Shown here piece by piece: positions 1 through 9,333 of a DNA stretch of 64,000 nucleotides; the stretch's first letter is position 1; the number at the start of each line of letters is the position of its first letter. Below the pieces are notes generated by a model. The model saw nothing but the letters and a program-made list of their open reading frames with translations. It searched no databases and had not been told where the DNA came from. The translations under genes and the position numbers were made by a program. Origin of the DNA: Maribacter sp. (GTDB lineage: Bacteria; Bacteroidota; Bacteroidia; Flavobacteriales; Flavobacteriaceae); the NCBI GenBank assembly GCA_020629415.1, contig JAHDDL010000016.1, positions 19,592-83,591 of the forward strand, read 5' to 3'.

Positions 1-1
1 T

Positions 2-2701
2 AGCGCATATAAAAGTTTTGCTACGGTTGATTTTAGAACATTTTCTCACAATATCAATTTGGACTACCCAAGCCTTGGCTTCGACATTTTTAATTTATTT
101 AATCTAGATTTTAATTCACCTGCATGGCGTCAATCTCGATCTAGGTATCAAAAATCAAGTACATTAATGAGCAATGCCATGGTGGCAGATGATGCTCTTT
201 TAGAAGAAGTAGTTACGGTTGGTTATGGAACTACCAAAAAAGAAAATGAGTTATCCGGTGCTGTTGCAGATGTTGAAACTAACGAAACGTTACCTGAACC
301 CGATACAGATAAGCTAGATTTTGGGTCGGTCACTATACGCAAGAACCTACAGGAAACAGCATTTTTCTTCCCTACGCTAAAAACAGATAAAGAAGGAAAC
401 GTTTCTTTCAACTTCACTACACCCGAGGCTTTGACCAGATGGAATGTACAGCTCCTGGCACATACCAAAGAATTGGAGAGCACAATTACCGATTTAACTA
501 CGACAACCCAGAAAGAGTTGATGGTAACACCAAATGCACCACGCTTCTTAAGACAAGGAGATGAAATAACCATAAGTAGCAAAATTGCCAACCTTACAGA
601 AAAACTACTTTCCGGGCATGCAAAATTAGAACTGACCGATGCGGTAACAGGTAAGGATATTTCAAAACAGCTATTGATGGCTGCCGATACAGTAGGCACC
701 AATTCTTTTGAAGTTGATGCTATGGGGAATACACAAGTATCCTGGGCACTAAAAATTCCTGACGGCTTACAATCCGTTCAGTACAAAATTATTGCAAAAG
801 CCGGTGATTTCTCCGATGGCGAACAGAATATGTTACCGATTTTATCTAACAGGTCTTTGGTAACGGAAACATTACCCATGTGGATTGGTAGTAACCAGAC
901 CAAAACCTTTACGTTAGACAAATTGAAGAACACCTCATCGTCAACGTTAAATCATCATAAGTTAACTTTAGAGATGACTTCTAACCCTGCTTGGTATGCA
1001 GTACAGGCGCTACCCTATTTAATGGAGTATCCGTATGATTGTAACGAACAGACCTTCTCTAGATATTACGCGAATACATTGGCAAGCCACATTGCCAACA
1101 GTACTCCAAGAATTCGTGAAGTATTCGATCAATGGGCAAATTCAGATGCTTTGATGAGCAATTTAGAAAAGAACGAAGAACTGAAATCCCTATTAATTCA
1201 AGAAACACCTTGGTTGAGAGACGCCCAGTCAGAAACCGAACAAAAGAAAAGAATTGGTATATTGTTCAATTTGAACAAGATGAAAAATGAGCAGCAATCA
1301 GCATTGAACAAACTTGTGCAAAATCAGAATGCAAACGGAGCTTGGTCATGGTTCAATGGCGGACCGGACAACCGTTTCATTACCCAACACATTATTACTG
1401 GAATGGGACATTTGAACAAATTAACAGATTCAGAAGATAGTGACCCTAATGATATATCAATTTTATTCAACTCCAAATCTGTAGCGATTGAGAATGCCAT
1501 TGATTTTTTGGATAGGGAATTTGTAGCTGAATACGAACAAATGAAGAAATACACTTCTAATATCAATAATGATAATTTAAGTACTCATCAAGTACACTAC
1601 CTATACATGCGCAGCTTTTTTAAGGATATTAAAACCTCTAAAAAAGTAGATGAGATAACCGCGTATTATATAAAGCAAGCGCAGAAATATTGGACAAAGA
1701 GAAGCTTGTATACTCAAGGAATGTTAGCATTGGTTCTACATAGAAACAATGATGCAAACACATCTACCAAGATTCTACGTGCTTTAGAAGAAAATAGTAT
1801 TACTAGTGATGAATTGGGCATGTACTGGAAAGGCAATACCAGCTCATGGTTTTGGTACCAAGCGCCCATTGAAACACAAGCGCTGTTAATTGAAGCATTT
1901 TCCGAAATTCGCCCTACGGATGTTGAAACCATAGACAACCTTAAAATTTGGTTGCTTAAAAACAAACAGACCAACCAATGGAGCACTACTAAAGCTACCA
2001 CAGAAGCAGTATATGCGTTACTACTTCAGGGTAGTGAATGGCTATCCGTTACAGATGCTGTAGATGTTCTAATTGGAGGAGAAAAGATAGACCATTCCAG
2101 TTTAGAGGATGTAAAGGTCGAAGCTGGTACAGGTTACTTTAAAACGTCATGGAATACTGCTGAGATTTCTCCTAAAATGGGTGATGTGCAAATCAGTAAA
2201 AAAGGCAACGGTATTGCCTGGGGAGCTTTGTACTGGCAGTATTTTGAGGACTTAGACAAAATTACAAGCGCTGAGACCCCATTAAATCTAAAGAAGAAAA
2301 TCTTCTTAAAAAAGAATACCGATAGTGGCGAGGAAATTTCTGAAATAACGGATAAAACTACTTTAAAGGTGGGAGATTTGGTTAAAATAAGAATAGAATT
2401 AAGAGCGGATAGAGACATGGAGTTTGTACATATGAAAGATATGCGAGCTGCCGGTTTTGAGCCAGTAAACATAATTTCCAGATACAAATGGCAAGACGGA
2501 CTTGGGTATTACGAAAGCACAAAAGATGCTAGCACCAATTTCTTCTTTGACTATTTACGTAAAGGAGTTTATGTATTTGAATATGATGTTCGTGTAAATA
2601 ATGCTGGCGATTTTAGCAATGGTATTACTACAATTGAAAGTATGTATGCACCGGAGTTTAGTAGTCATAGCGATGGAGTTCGTGTTTCGGTGAACAACTA
2701 A
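2..2701 (+). CDS. Alpha-2-macroglobulin family protein, 3' part (5' end outside window)
   Basis: The frame is open from base 2, so about 899 C-terminal residues are visible and the start lies upstream; the TTG at 59 is not a credible start. After a linker comes a block typical of bacterial alpha-2-macroglobulins (IRKNLQETAFFFPTL, then TPEALTRWNVQLLAHTKELE). The thioester motif is present as CNEQ at 1040-1051, preceded by YPYD, and is followed by the helical thioester domain and a receptor-binding-like C-terminus. Bacterial members are envelope proteins thought to trap attacking proteases through the thioester. Oddity: just before the core block, at 203-232, the chain reads EEVVTVGYGT and continues TKKENELSGAV, a signature normally found in the plug of SusC-type TonB-dependent receptors. 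The gene ends at a bidirectional terminator shared with the M13 peptidase gene. Family assignment is firm; partner and substrate are unknown. Confidence 0.9.
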   Translation, partial: SAYKSFATVDFRTFSHNINLDYPSLGFDIFNLFNLDFNSPAWRQSRSRYQKSSTLMSNAMVADDALLEEVVTVGYGTTKKENELSGAVADVETNETLPEPDTDKLDFGSVTIRKNLQETAFFFPTLKTDKEGNVSFNFTTPEALTRWNVQLLAHTKELESTITDLTTTTQKELMVTPNAPRFLRQGDEITISSKIANLTEKLLSGHAKLELTDAVTGKDISKQLLMAADTVGTNSFEVDAMGNTQVSWALKIPDGLQSVQYKIIAKAGDFSDGEQNMLPILSNRSLVTETLPMWIGSNQTKTFTLDKLKNTSSSTLNHHKLTLEMTSNPAWYAVQALPYLMEYPYDCNEQTFSRYYANTLASHIANSTPRIREVFDQWANSDALMSNLEKNEELKSLLIQETPWLRDAQSETEQKKRIGILFNLNKMKNEQQSALNKLVQNQNANGAWSWFNGGPDNRFITQHIITGMGHLNKLTDSEDSDPNDISILFNSKSVAIENAIDFLDREFVAEYEQMKKYTSNINNDNLSTHQVHYLYMRSFFKDIKTSKKVDEITAYYIKQAQKYWTKRSLYTQGMLALVLHRNNDANTSTKILRALEENSITSDELGMYWKGNTSSWFWYQAPIETQALLIEAFSEIRPTDVETIDNLKIWLLKNKQTNQWSTTKATTEAVYALLLQGSEWLSVTDAVDVLIGGEKIDHSSLEDVKVEAGTGYFKTSWNTAEISPKMGDVQISKKGNGIAWGALYWQYFEDLDKITSAETPLNLKKKIFLKKNTDSGEEISEITDKTTLKVGDLVKIRIELRADRDMEFVHMKDMRAAGFEPVNIISRYKWQDGLGYYESTKDASTNFFFDYLRKGVYVFEYDVRVNNAGDFSNGITTIESMYAPEFSSHSDGVRVSVNN

Positions 2702-2705
2702 TTTA

Positions 2706-2810
2706 ATTACGAACAGTGTGAAGTAATCTGTTTATGAACTGACTAAAACTTACTCGTAACCAACAACAGACAGTTTGCTACGTCGCGAAAAATGCTCCTC
2801 GTAAGGACGA
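2706..2810. repeat. Degenerate dispersed intergenic repeat with imperfect inverted ends
   Basis: Non-coding stretch between the A2M stop and the terminator. Its left arm (2706-2730, ending GAAGTAATCTG) is an imperfect inverted copy of the right arm (2771-2810, beginning CAGTTTGCTACGTCG and containing CTCCTCGTAAGGACG). The right arm resembles the widespread bacterial intergenic motif of the type AGATTGCTTCGTCG...CTCCTCGCAATGACG. I infer a decayed small mobile or palindromic repeat; no transposase is present. Confidence 0.4.
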
Positions 2811-2822
2811 AATAGCACAAAA

Positions 2823-2849
2823 AAAAGGCGCTACAATGTAGCGCCTTTT
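2823..2849. terminator. Bidirectional intrinsic terminator
   Basis: An 8-bp perfect stem (GGCGCTAC, loop AAT, GTAGCGCC) is flanked by an A-run on the left and TTTT on the right. It lies between convergent genes and can stop transcription from both sides. Confidence 0.85.
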
Positions 2850-2871
2850 CCGTCTTTTACTAAAATATAGC

Positions 2872-4920
2872 TTACCAAATATGAACTCTCTTTTCAGGAG
2901 CTAGGTACATGTCATCACCTTCTTTGATATCAAAAGCATCATAAAACGCTTGAATGTTCAATAAAGGTTGTGTAGCCCTAACCATACCAGGAGAATGCGG
3001 ATCGGTTTTGATCTGTGTTCTTAAAGCCTCATCTCTACTTTTGGTTCTCCAAACCGTAGCCCAAGACATAAAGAAACGCTGCTCTGCCGTAAAACCATCA
3101 ATATCTTCAGGACGTCCATTTTCAGCATAGTATTTCTGTAATCCGTCATAAGCACCTAGCAATCCGCCTAAGTCACCGATGTTTTCACCTAAGGTGAATT
3201 TACCATTTACATATACTTCTGGTAATACCATTACACTATCATATTGAACGGCCAAAGCATCTGCTCTTTCTGTAAAAGCGGCCAAATCAGCATCTGTCCA
3301 CCAATTCTTAAGATTTCCGTCGGCATCAAAACGAGAACCGCTATCATCAAAAGCATGGGAAATCTCGTGTCCTATAACTGCACCAATACCACCATAATTA
3401 ACAGCTTCATCAGCAGTATAGTTATAAAAAGGAGGTTGTAATATAGCTGCAGGAAAAACGATTTCATTGTTCAACGGATTAAAATATGCATTCACAGTCT
3501 GTGGAGACATTCCCCATTCCGTTTTGTCTACAGGCTCACCAATTTCAGAATAGTTCTTTAACTCTCCCCATTTGTTAACCGCAGTCATATTATCAAAATA
3601 AGACTTTTCGGCAGAAACTTCCATGGTAGAATAATCTTCCCATTTGTCCGGGTACGCAATCTTAACGGTGAACTTGTCCAACTTTTCTATCGCCTTTGTT
3701 TTTGTAGAATCGCTCATCCAATCTAAAACAGAAATACGCTCTTTAAAAGCATCTATAACATTGGCTATCATTAGCTCCGCTTTCGCCTTGGCTTCTGGCG
3801 GGAATTTGGCGTCTACGTATAGCTGCCCTAAAGCTTCACCAACAGTACCGTTTACGGTTGCCAATGCACGCTCGTCCGCTGGGCGTTGTTCTTTAGCCCC
3901 TCTAAGGTATTTACTGTAAAATTCCCAGTTTGCGGTTTCAATTTCGGTAGTCAATTTACCCGCGGCACTATTGAAAGTATCCCATCTAACCAAAGTTTTG
4001 ATATCCTCTATGGGTGTAGTTTTCAAGAACTTGTCCAAGGCCTCCGTATATCTTAATTGAGTAACCAACAGGGTGTCAAATTTTTTAGTAATACCTAAAT
4101 CAGCTATAAGTTTTTTCATATCTATAGTAGACATCATCTTATCAACCTCATCAATCGTCCTAGGGTTGTTATAATTTCTAGCATCCCTACGTTCCACTTT
4201 GTTCAAACGAGGTTCCGCCAATTGAGTTTCCAAAGCCAAAATTTTGTCAGCAGCCTTTGTTGCATCAGCTTCGGAATCACCTAATTTCTGCAACATTTTA
4301 GAAATATGCTTCTTGTATTCTTCACGTATTTCAATAGACTTTTCATCTTCCTCCAAATAGAAATCACGATCCGGCAATCCCAATCCGTTTGCACCTAAAT
4401 ACACGGCATTCATGCTGCTGTTATTCAAATCTGCACCGGCACCAATATTAAGAAAAGGAGAAGACACAGCTGCATTTGTAGCCAATACCGTTTGTAGATC
4501 ATTTAGATTCTTTACACCTGCTATAGCTTCAAAAGCTGAATTTAAAGGCGTAATACCAGCTTTGTTCCTAGCAGTAGTATCTAATTTTGAATCAAAAATT
4601 GCCAAAGCTTTCGCTTGGTCCGTATCTGACGCGTAGTTTCCGCTTTCTTTGGCAGTTGCCAATATTTTCAACACATCGTCATCGGTAGACTTACGAAGTA
4701 CGCTGAAACCGCCCCAACTGGTTCTATCATCAGGTATTTCGGTAAACTTCATCCAGTTACCGTTTACATAGTTATAGAAATCTGACTTAGGGTTTTGGGT
4801 AGTATCCATATTCGCAAGAACAATACCGGGAATTTTTTCTACTTCAGCAGTAGGTTTAGCCTCTTCTTTACATGAAGCCAGGGCTACCAAACCGGCAGCG
4901 AATAAATAAACTTTTTTCAT
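2872..4920 (-). CDS. M13 family (neprilysin-like) zinc metallopeptidase, lipoprotein
   Basis: 682 residues, the usual size of bacterial PepO/M13 peptidases. The N-terminus is a lipoprotein signal (LVALASC with Cys about residue 17), so the enzyme should be anchored in the envelope. The zinc site HEISH lies near residues 518-522 inside VIGHEISHAFDD, and the third ligand is in ENIGDLGG about 60 residues later. The substrate-binding NAYF motif precedes the zinc site. M13 enzymes cut oligopeptides on the amino side of hydrophobic residues. It is transcribed alone, with a plausible promoter at 4977-4984, and converges on the A2M gene. Nothing looks damaged. Confidence 0.95.
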   Translation of the reverse strand: MKKVYLFAAGLVALASCKEEAKPTAEVEKIPGIVLANMDTTQNPKSDFYNYVNGNWMKFTEIPDDRTSWGGFSVLRKSTDDDVLKILATAKESGNYASDTDQAKALAIFDSKLDTTARNKAGITPLNSAFEAIAGVKNLNDLQTVLATNAAVSSPFLNIGAGADLNNSSMNAVYLGANGLGLPDRDFYLEEDEKSIEIREEYKKHISKMLQKLGDSEADATKAADKILALETQLAEPRLNKVERRDARNYNNPRTIDEVDKMMSTIDMKKLIADLGITKKFDTLLVTQLRYTEALDKFLKTTPIEDIKTLVRWDTFNSAAGKLTTEIETANWEFYSKYLRGAKEQRPADERALATVNGTVGEALGQLYVDAKFPPEAKAKAELMIANVIDAFKERISVLDWMSDSTKTKAIEKLDKFTVKIAYPDKWEDYSTMEVSAEKSYFDNMTAVNKWGELKNYSEIGEPVDKTEWGMSPQTVNAYFNPLNNEIVFPAAILQPPFYNYTADEAVNYGGIGAVIGHEISHAFDDSGSRFDADGNLKNWWTDADLAAFTERADALAVQYDSVMVLPEVYVNGKFTLGENIGDLGGLLGAYDGLQKYYAENGRPEDIDGFTAEQRFFMSWATVWRTKSRDEALRTQIKTDPHSPGMVRATQPLLNIQAFYDAFDIKEGDDMYLAPEKRVHIW

Positions 4921-4976
4921 TTGTGAGTTAGTTTTAAACGTATTGCCCTATAGGACGCCCGCTTTGAGATTTGTTA

Positions 4977-4984
4977 CAAAAATA
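4977..4984 (-). promoter_or_regulatory. Candidate -7 element of the M13 peptidase gene
   Basis: Read on the minus strand this is TATTTTTG, a match to the Bacteroidota -7 consensus TAnnTTTG, about 57 bases before the start codon. A TTG on the same strand lies only 15 bases further upstream, shorter than usual, so the -33 half is uncertain. The rest of the 256-base gap (4921-5177) shows no gene. Confidence 0.35.
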
Positions 4985-5177
4985 ACAGGATTTTATTTTC
5001 AATAGGTTTATTTCACTATCAATTTACAAGATTAACATTTGACAATAAGCTATTTACAAGAACTAAAATCATAACAAAATCTTGTTAACTCATTGAAAGT
5101 AGTACTTTACTCATTCTCTATTTTATACAACTGGTATCCGTAATACTTTAGAACCATAGATATAAAACCATAACAAT

Positions 5178-5909
5178 ATGAGAAGCACATTAACAATTTC
5201 CGTAAAAGAACCTTGCAAAGAAAAATTTAGTAATTTTAGTAAAACCGAAAAGGGAGGTTTTTGCAAAAGTTGTGAAAAGGAAGTAATTGATTTTACCAAT
5301 TTCTCTGATAAGGAGCTTATCAATTATTTAAACCATGGTAACAAAAAAGCCTGCGGTATGTTCAAGGCATCACAATTAAAAACATATGAAACCAATTCTT
5401 TACACACTATGAACAATTCTATATTACCCAAAGGAATGGCAATGATGGGTTTTTCTTTGTTGGCACTTTGTGCCACTGACGTAAAGGGTCAAGAAACCGC
5501 AAGTTTAGACCCACCAATTGAATTAGTGTCTTCATTGGAAGGTGTTGTAGGCAAAATACAAGTAGTACAAGAAAAATACACATTAACAGGCACCATTGTT
5601 GATGAGGCAAATGAACCTTTACCTGGCGTAAACGTAGTTTTAAAAGGCACTACCATTGGTACACAAACAGATTTTGATGGTAAATTTGAATTTCCACAAC
5701 AACTAGAAGTAAATGATATTTTGGTGTTTAGCTTTATAGGATATGAAACCAAAACCTACCAAGTAGCGGCAAGCACAAATTCTAACATAGACATTAGCCT
5801 AGCATTTGACACTTATGATGTTGAACTAATGGGCGAAATTGTAATCGTTGGTGCTTATAAAAGCAAAAGAAACATCTTTCAGAAAATAGGGGACATCTTT
5901 AAAAAATGA
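5178..5909 (+). CDS. Zinc-ribbon-like plus carboxypeptidase-regulatory-like domain protein
   Basis: 243 residues in three parts. Residues 1-70 hold a cysteine pattern (C14, then CKSC, then KKAC) typical of a small N-terminal domain common in Bacteroidota and probably metal-binding. Around residues 84-104 is one hydrophobic segment (MAMMGFSLLALCA) that could span the inner membrane. Residues about 134-213 form a CarboxypepD_reg-like beta domain (LTGTIVDEANEPLPGVNVV, TQTDFDGKFEF, FSFIGYET), the fold also found at the N-terminus of TonB-dependent receptors. I infer a cytoplasmic metal domain and an extracytoplasmic beta domain. Its stop overlaps the next start by 4 bases (ATGA), implying translational coupling to the transglutaminase-like protein. 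Function unknown. Confidence 0.85.
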   Translation: MRSTLTISVKEPCKEKFSNFSKTEKGGFCKSCEKEVIDFTNFSDKELINYLNHGNKKACGMFKASQLKTYETNSLHTMNNSILPKGMAMMGFSLLALCATDVKGQETASLDPPIELVSSLEGVVGKIQVVQEKYTLTGTIVDEANEPLPGVNVVLKGTTIGTQTDFDGKFEFPQQLEVNDILVFSFIGYETKTYQVAASTNSNIDISLAFDTYDVELMGEIVIVGAYKSKRNIFQKIGDIFKK

Positions 5910-6913
5910 GAATTTCCTTTTTTACGATTTTGTTCTTTTTTTATATAACAAGCTTCGCCCAACGTGAAGATTTTCAAGAAATAGATTTTATACAGGCCGA
6001 TAGCATTGCTGATTATTATAAAGATGCAAGCCTTAAAAATTTACCGGTGCTCACCCATAATTTAACAGTCTCATTAAAGACCGATGTTGAAAAATTCAGG
6101 GCAATTTATACCTGGATCTGCGCTAACATTGCCAATGATTATTCTTCATACTTAAAAATTAGCAACAAAAGAAAAAGACTTGCCAAAGATCGAGACGCTT
6201 TTTTAGATTGGAATATGAGCGTTACACCAAAAATGTTCAAAAGCTTATTAAAAGACCGAAAAACGGCTTGTACGGGCTATGCCTACTTGGTAAAAGAAAT
6301 GGCAAACCTTGCAGGGTTTGAATGTGATATTATTGATGGCTATGGACGTACACCTACTTTAGTATTAAAAGAAGATAGTACACCAAATCATTCTTGGAAT
6401 AGGATAAAAATAAATGACAAATGGTATCTGTGCGATGCTACTTGGTCTGCAGGAGAAACTATTGTTGTAAACGGCACACCCTACTTTCAACCAGACTATT
6501 TCGATGGTTATTTTTTAGCTGACCCAGAGTTATTTGCAAAAAATCATTTCCCTTTGAAAAAAGAAAATGAACAATATCTAAAAACTGAAGCATTTAAGAC
6601 CTACTTGGCAGGACCGGTGGTTTATAAAGAAGCATTTTTAGCTCCTATAATTCCCATTTCACCAACTAAAATGCTTCATAATATAGAAAAAGGAACATCA
6701 TTAACATTTACCATTAAAGTACCAACAGAATTTTACGGAGAAGTTCAGTTATTATTCAATAGAGGAGGTAATCAAAGAAAAGCTGATCCAGTTGTGCAAA
6801 GGAAAGCAAATGAAATAAGTCTGGTACAACTCTTTGAAAAGAAAGGTTTATACGATGTTCATTTTTCGGTCAACGAACAACTGATCGCTACCTATGTGAT
6901 TAAGGTAAAATAA
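5906..6913 (+). CDS. Secreted transglutaminase-like domain protein
   Basis: 335 residues with a Sec signal peptide (FFTILFFFYITSFAQ). The middle carries the transglutaminase-like core: the cysteine in KTACTGYAYLVKEMANLAG, the histidine in NHSWNRIKINDKWYL and the aspartate in CDATWSAG, in the expected Cys-His-Asp order. Bacterial relatives act as cysteine proteases or protein cross-linkers, or serve as structural domains; the substrate cannot be read from sequence. The C-terminal 100 residues look like a beta-sandwich. It overlaps the previous gene by 4 bases and ends 2 bases before the convergent DUF4136 gene. Confidence 0.88.
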   Translation: MRISFFTILFFFYITSFAQREDFQEIDFIQADSIADYYKDASLKNLPVLTHNLTVSLKTDVEKFRAIYTWICANIANDYSSYLKISNKRKRLAKDRDAFLDWNMSVTPKMFKSLLKDRKTACTGYAYLVKEMANLAGFECDIIDGYGRTPTLVLKEDSTPNHSWNRIKINDKWYLCDATWSAGETIVVNGTPYFQPDYFDGYFLADPELFAKNHFPLKKENEQYLKTEAFKTYLAGPVVYKEAFLAPIIPISPTKMLHNIEKGTSLTFTIKVPTEFYGEVQLLFNRGGNQRKADPVVQRKANEISLVQLFEKKGLYDVHFSVNEQLIATYVIKVK

Positions 6914-6915
6914 AA

Positions 6916-7437
6916 TTATTGTGGCGGATACTTGCTAAATATCTTATCAACAACTGCCTGTAGCTTTTCCGATTTTTCTTGAGGTGTATCTCCTTCACGA
7001 AACGGACTCTCGCTAATGGCTTGCCAGATAAGCATATCTTTGTTACTGTCAACAAAATCTATCTGTAGCTGCCTTGTCATTTTTGGACCGCCTACGGGAA
7101 TACCAATGGACACTCCCCCACCAATACCACGGTTACCACCACCAAGTCCTACACCAACATTACTGCCACTAGCCTGATCTCTGTAAACAGTGCTTTTAAT
7201 ATTAATGAACATATCTGGTTCTTCTGCGAACATAAAACCTTTTTCACCTAAGGTAGCATCTAAAGCATCCATCAATCTTTTTTCGTCCAATTCACTTAGC
7301 CCGGTCTCCATATCACTAAAATAGTTATATGTAGCATAAGACGTAAAATCGGTTTGGTCATCATAATCATAATTGACCCTTGCCGCACCGCAAGAAGCCA
7401 AAACGACCAAGACCATACTAAGAAGAAAAGTTCTCAT
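6916..7437 (-). CDS. DUF4136 domain lipoprotein
   Basis: 173 residues. The N-terminus is a lipoprotein signal with lipobox LASC. The body matches the DUF4136 pattern: DFTSYATYNYF near the start, a glycine-rich stretch (VGVGLGGGNRGIGGGVSIG) in the middle, then QLQIDFVDSNKDMLIWQA and a C-terminal helix ending KIFSKYPP. DUF4136 proteins are envelope lipoproteins of unknown role. The stop is only 2 bases from the convergent transglutaminase-like gene, with no visible terminator between them. Confidence 0.85.
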   Translation of the reverse strand: MRTFLLSMVLVVLASCGAARVNYDYDDQTDFTSYATYNYFSDMETGLSELDEKRLMDALDATLGEKGFMFAEEPDMFINIKSTVYRDQASGSNVGVGLGGGNRGIGGGVSIGIPVGGPKMTRQLQIDFVDSNKDMLIWQAISESPFREGDTPQEKSEKLQAVVDKIFSKYPPQ

Positions 7438-7554
7438 ATAAATGTATTTTCTTAAAATTAAAGAAATTAAAAGATTATTATATGATTTTATAAAGGTATT
7501 CGACTAAATGTGAACCCAAAAAAGGCCTTAGTGACCTTATCTCTGCAAAAAATG

Positions 7555-8265
7555 TTATTCATCTTCCTTTTTATCTACGGATTTTGTTAAGGCAGAAGAA
7601 ATAATTCCTGTAGGAATAGCTACGATACCTAGACCGATCATGAGAATAAAGAACGTAAATACCTTACCGCCTACCGTAATAGGGTAAACATCTCCATACC
7701 CCACAGTTGTAAGTGTTATTATTGCCCACCAAAGACTGTCAAAAATTGAAGAAAAATTTTCTGGTTGCACTTCATTTTCAAAATAGTAGATACCAACGGC
7801 AGAAAAGTAAATTAAAATCAGCGTGACTATTAGGAACAGTAATATCTCTTCTTTTGCTAATGCTATAGCCTTTGTAAAATGGTTAATGGCCCTATTGTAC
7901 CGCATTAATTTTAAAATACGGAACAATCTTAAAAACCTAAGTGCCCTTAATGATCTTAAATCTATACCCAATGCCAAATAAAAAGGGAGTATGGCCAATA
8001 AATCAATAATACCATAAAAGCTGAAAACAAATTTTAATTTGTGATCGGCCACATAAATTCTCAGTAAATATTCTATTGAAAAAACGAGTACACAAAAAAC
8101 CTCTATTATTCTTAATATTTTTCGGGTTGAGGTATCTAAATCTGGAATAGTCTCATAAGAAAAGGAGATAATGGAAATAAATATTAAAGCTTGTATAAAA
8201 TAGGCAAATACCCTGCTCTCTCTATTATCATTAATTTCAACAATATTTTTGAGATACTGTTTCAT
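7555..8265 (-). CDS. Voltage-gated-type potassium channel (ion transporter family)
   Basis: 236 residues with six predicted membrane segments. The S4-like segment is rich in regularly spaced arginines (LRSLRALRFLRLFRILKLMR). The pore loop holds the potassium selectivity filter TVGYGD near residues 183-189, followed by a long S6 helix. This is the architecture of bacterial Kv-type channels (KvAP-like), placed in the inner membrane. No cytoplasmic regulatory domain is attached; the C-terminus is a short charged tail ending KKEDE. It lies 6 bases downstream of obgE and is probably co-transcribed, though no functional link is evident. Confidence 0.92.
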   Translation of the reverse strand: MKQYLKNIVEINDNRESRVFAYFIQALIFISIISFSYETIPDLDTSTRKILRIIEVFCVLVFSIEYLLRIYVADHKLKFVFSFYGIIDLLAILPFYLALGIDLRSLRALRFLRLFRILKLMRYNRAINHFTKAIALAKEEILLFLIVTLILIYFSAVGIYYFENEVQPENFSSIFDSLWWAIITLTTVGYGDVYPITVGGKVFTFFILMIGLGIVAIPTGIISSALTKSVDKKEDE

Positions 8266-8271
8266 TAACCA

Positions 8272-9276
8272 TTATTCTGCATTAAGCATTGCCCAAAGCT
8301 TATCCTTTAATTCTTGGATTCCCATTTGCGCAACAGAGGATATAAACATGAACGGAGTTCCGTTTAACTCTTTGTTGAGTTCTTCTCGCATTTCATCCAT
8401 TAATTCGTCATCTAGCATATCGCTTTTAGAAATGCAGATAAGACGTTCCTTATCTAACAGCTCTGGATTGTAACGGCGCAATTCATCCAATAAAATCTCA
8501 TATTCCTTGCTAATATCCTTACTATCTGCCGGAATTAAAAACAACAAATTGGCATTACGCTCTATATGTCTTAAAAAGTAGTGGCCCAAACCTTTACCTT
8601 CTGCAGCACCTTCTATAATACCAGGTATATCTGCCATTACAAAACTCTTAAAGTCCCTGTACTCAACAATACCCAAATTCGGTTTCAAGGTTGTAAACTC
8701 GTAATCTGCAATTTTGGGTTTTGCAGAAGTAATAACGGATAATAAAGTAGACTTCCCAGCATTTGGGAAACCAACCAGACCAACATCTGCCAAAACTTTA
8801 AGCTCTAACAAAAACTCACCCTCAAGACCGTCCATACCAGGTTGTGCATATCTTGGTGTTTGATTGGTAGATGTTCTAAAATGCCAATTACCACGACCAC
8901 CCATACCACCTTTAAGTAGAATTCTTTCTTCACCATGCTCGGTAATTTCAAAAAGAACCTCTTTGGTCTCAAAATCTTTAACTACAGTACCTAACGGCAC
9001 ATCTAAATACACATCTTCACCATCTGCCCCGGTACTACGGCTTTTACTACCGTGAGCACCATGACCAGCTTTAAAATGCTTTTTGTATTTAAAATTGATC
9101 AAGGTCCACAAGTTTTCGTTTCCACGAACAATTATATGTCCGCCACGACCACCATCACCACCATCAGGACCACCTTTGGTAATAAATTTTTCACGATGCA
9201 AATGCACAGATCCCTTGCCCCCTTTACCAGAAGTCAAACCCACTTTTACGTAGTCTACAAAATTACCTTCGGTCAT
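8272..9276 (-). CDS. obgE: Obg family GTPase, ribosome assembly and growth control
   Basis: 334 residues. The N-terminal Obg domain is glycine-rich ([18 protein letters not shown]), about residues 1-160. The G domain follows with P-loop GFPNAGKST (169-177), the switch region [12 protein letters not shown]3 DIPGIIEGA and a G4-like SKSD. The variable C-terminal OCT domain of some Obg proteins is absent, as is common in Bacteroidota. Obg proteins bind the 50S subunit and couple its maturation to nucleotide state. The gene lies between the hpt-adk fusion upstream and the channel gene downstream on the same strand. Confidence 0.97.
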   Translation of the reverse strand: MTEGNFVDYVKVGLTSGKGGKGSVHLHREKFITKGGPDGGDGGRGGHIIVRGNENLWTLINFKYKKHFKAGHGAHGSKSRSTGADGEDVYLDVPLGTVVKDFETKEVLFEITEHGEERILLKGGMGGRGNWHFRTSTNQTPRYAQPGMDGLEGEFLLELKVLADVGLVGFPNAGKSTLLSVITSAKPKIADYEFTTLKPNLGIVEYRDFKSFVMADIPGIIEGAAEGKGLGHYFLRHIERNANLLFLIPADSKDISKEYEILLDELRRYNPELLDKERLICISKSDMLDDELMDEMREELNKELNGTPFMFISSVAQMGIQELKDKLWAMLNAE

Positions 9277-9333
9277 TTTAATTCTTTCAGTTCAACCAAT
9301 TACATCAAACAAATTGATATAAAAAAATCGATG

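Noticed and set aside
59..61. TTG as the start of the A2M gene
   Set aside because: The frame is open to the window edge and the protein family is much longer, so the true start is upstream.
203..265. 5' fragment of a SusC receptor gene
   Set aside because: The motif is in frame with, and immediately followed by, an A2M core; there is no TonB-receptor barrel downstream.
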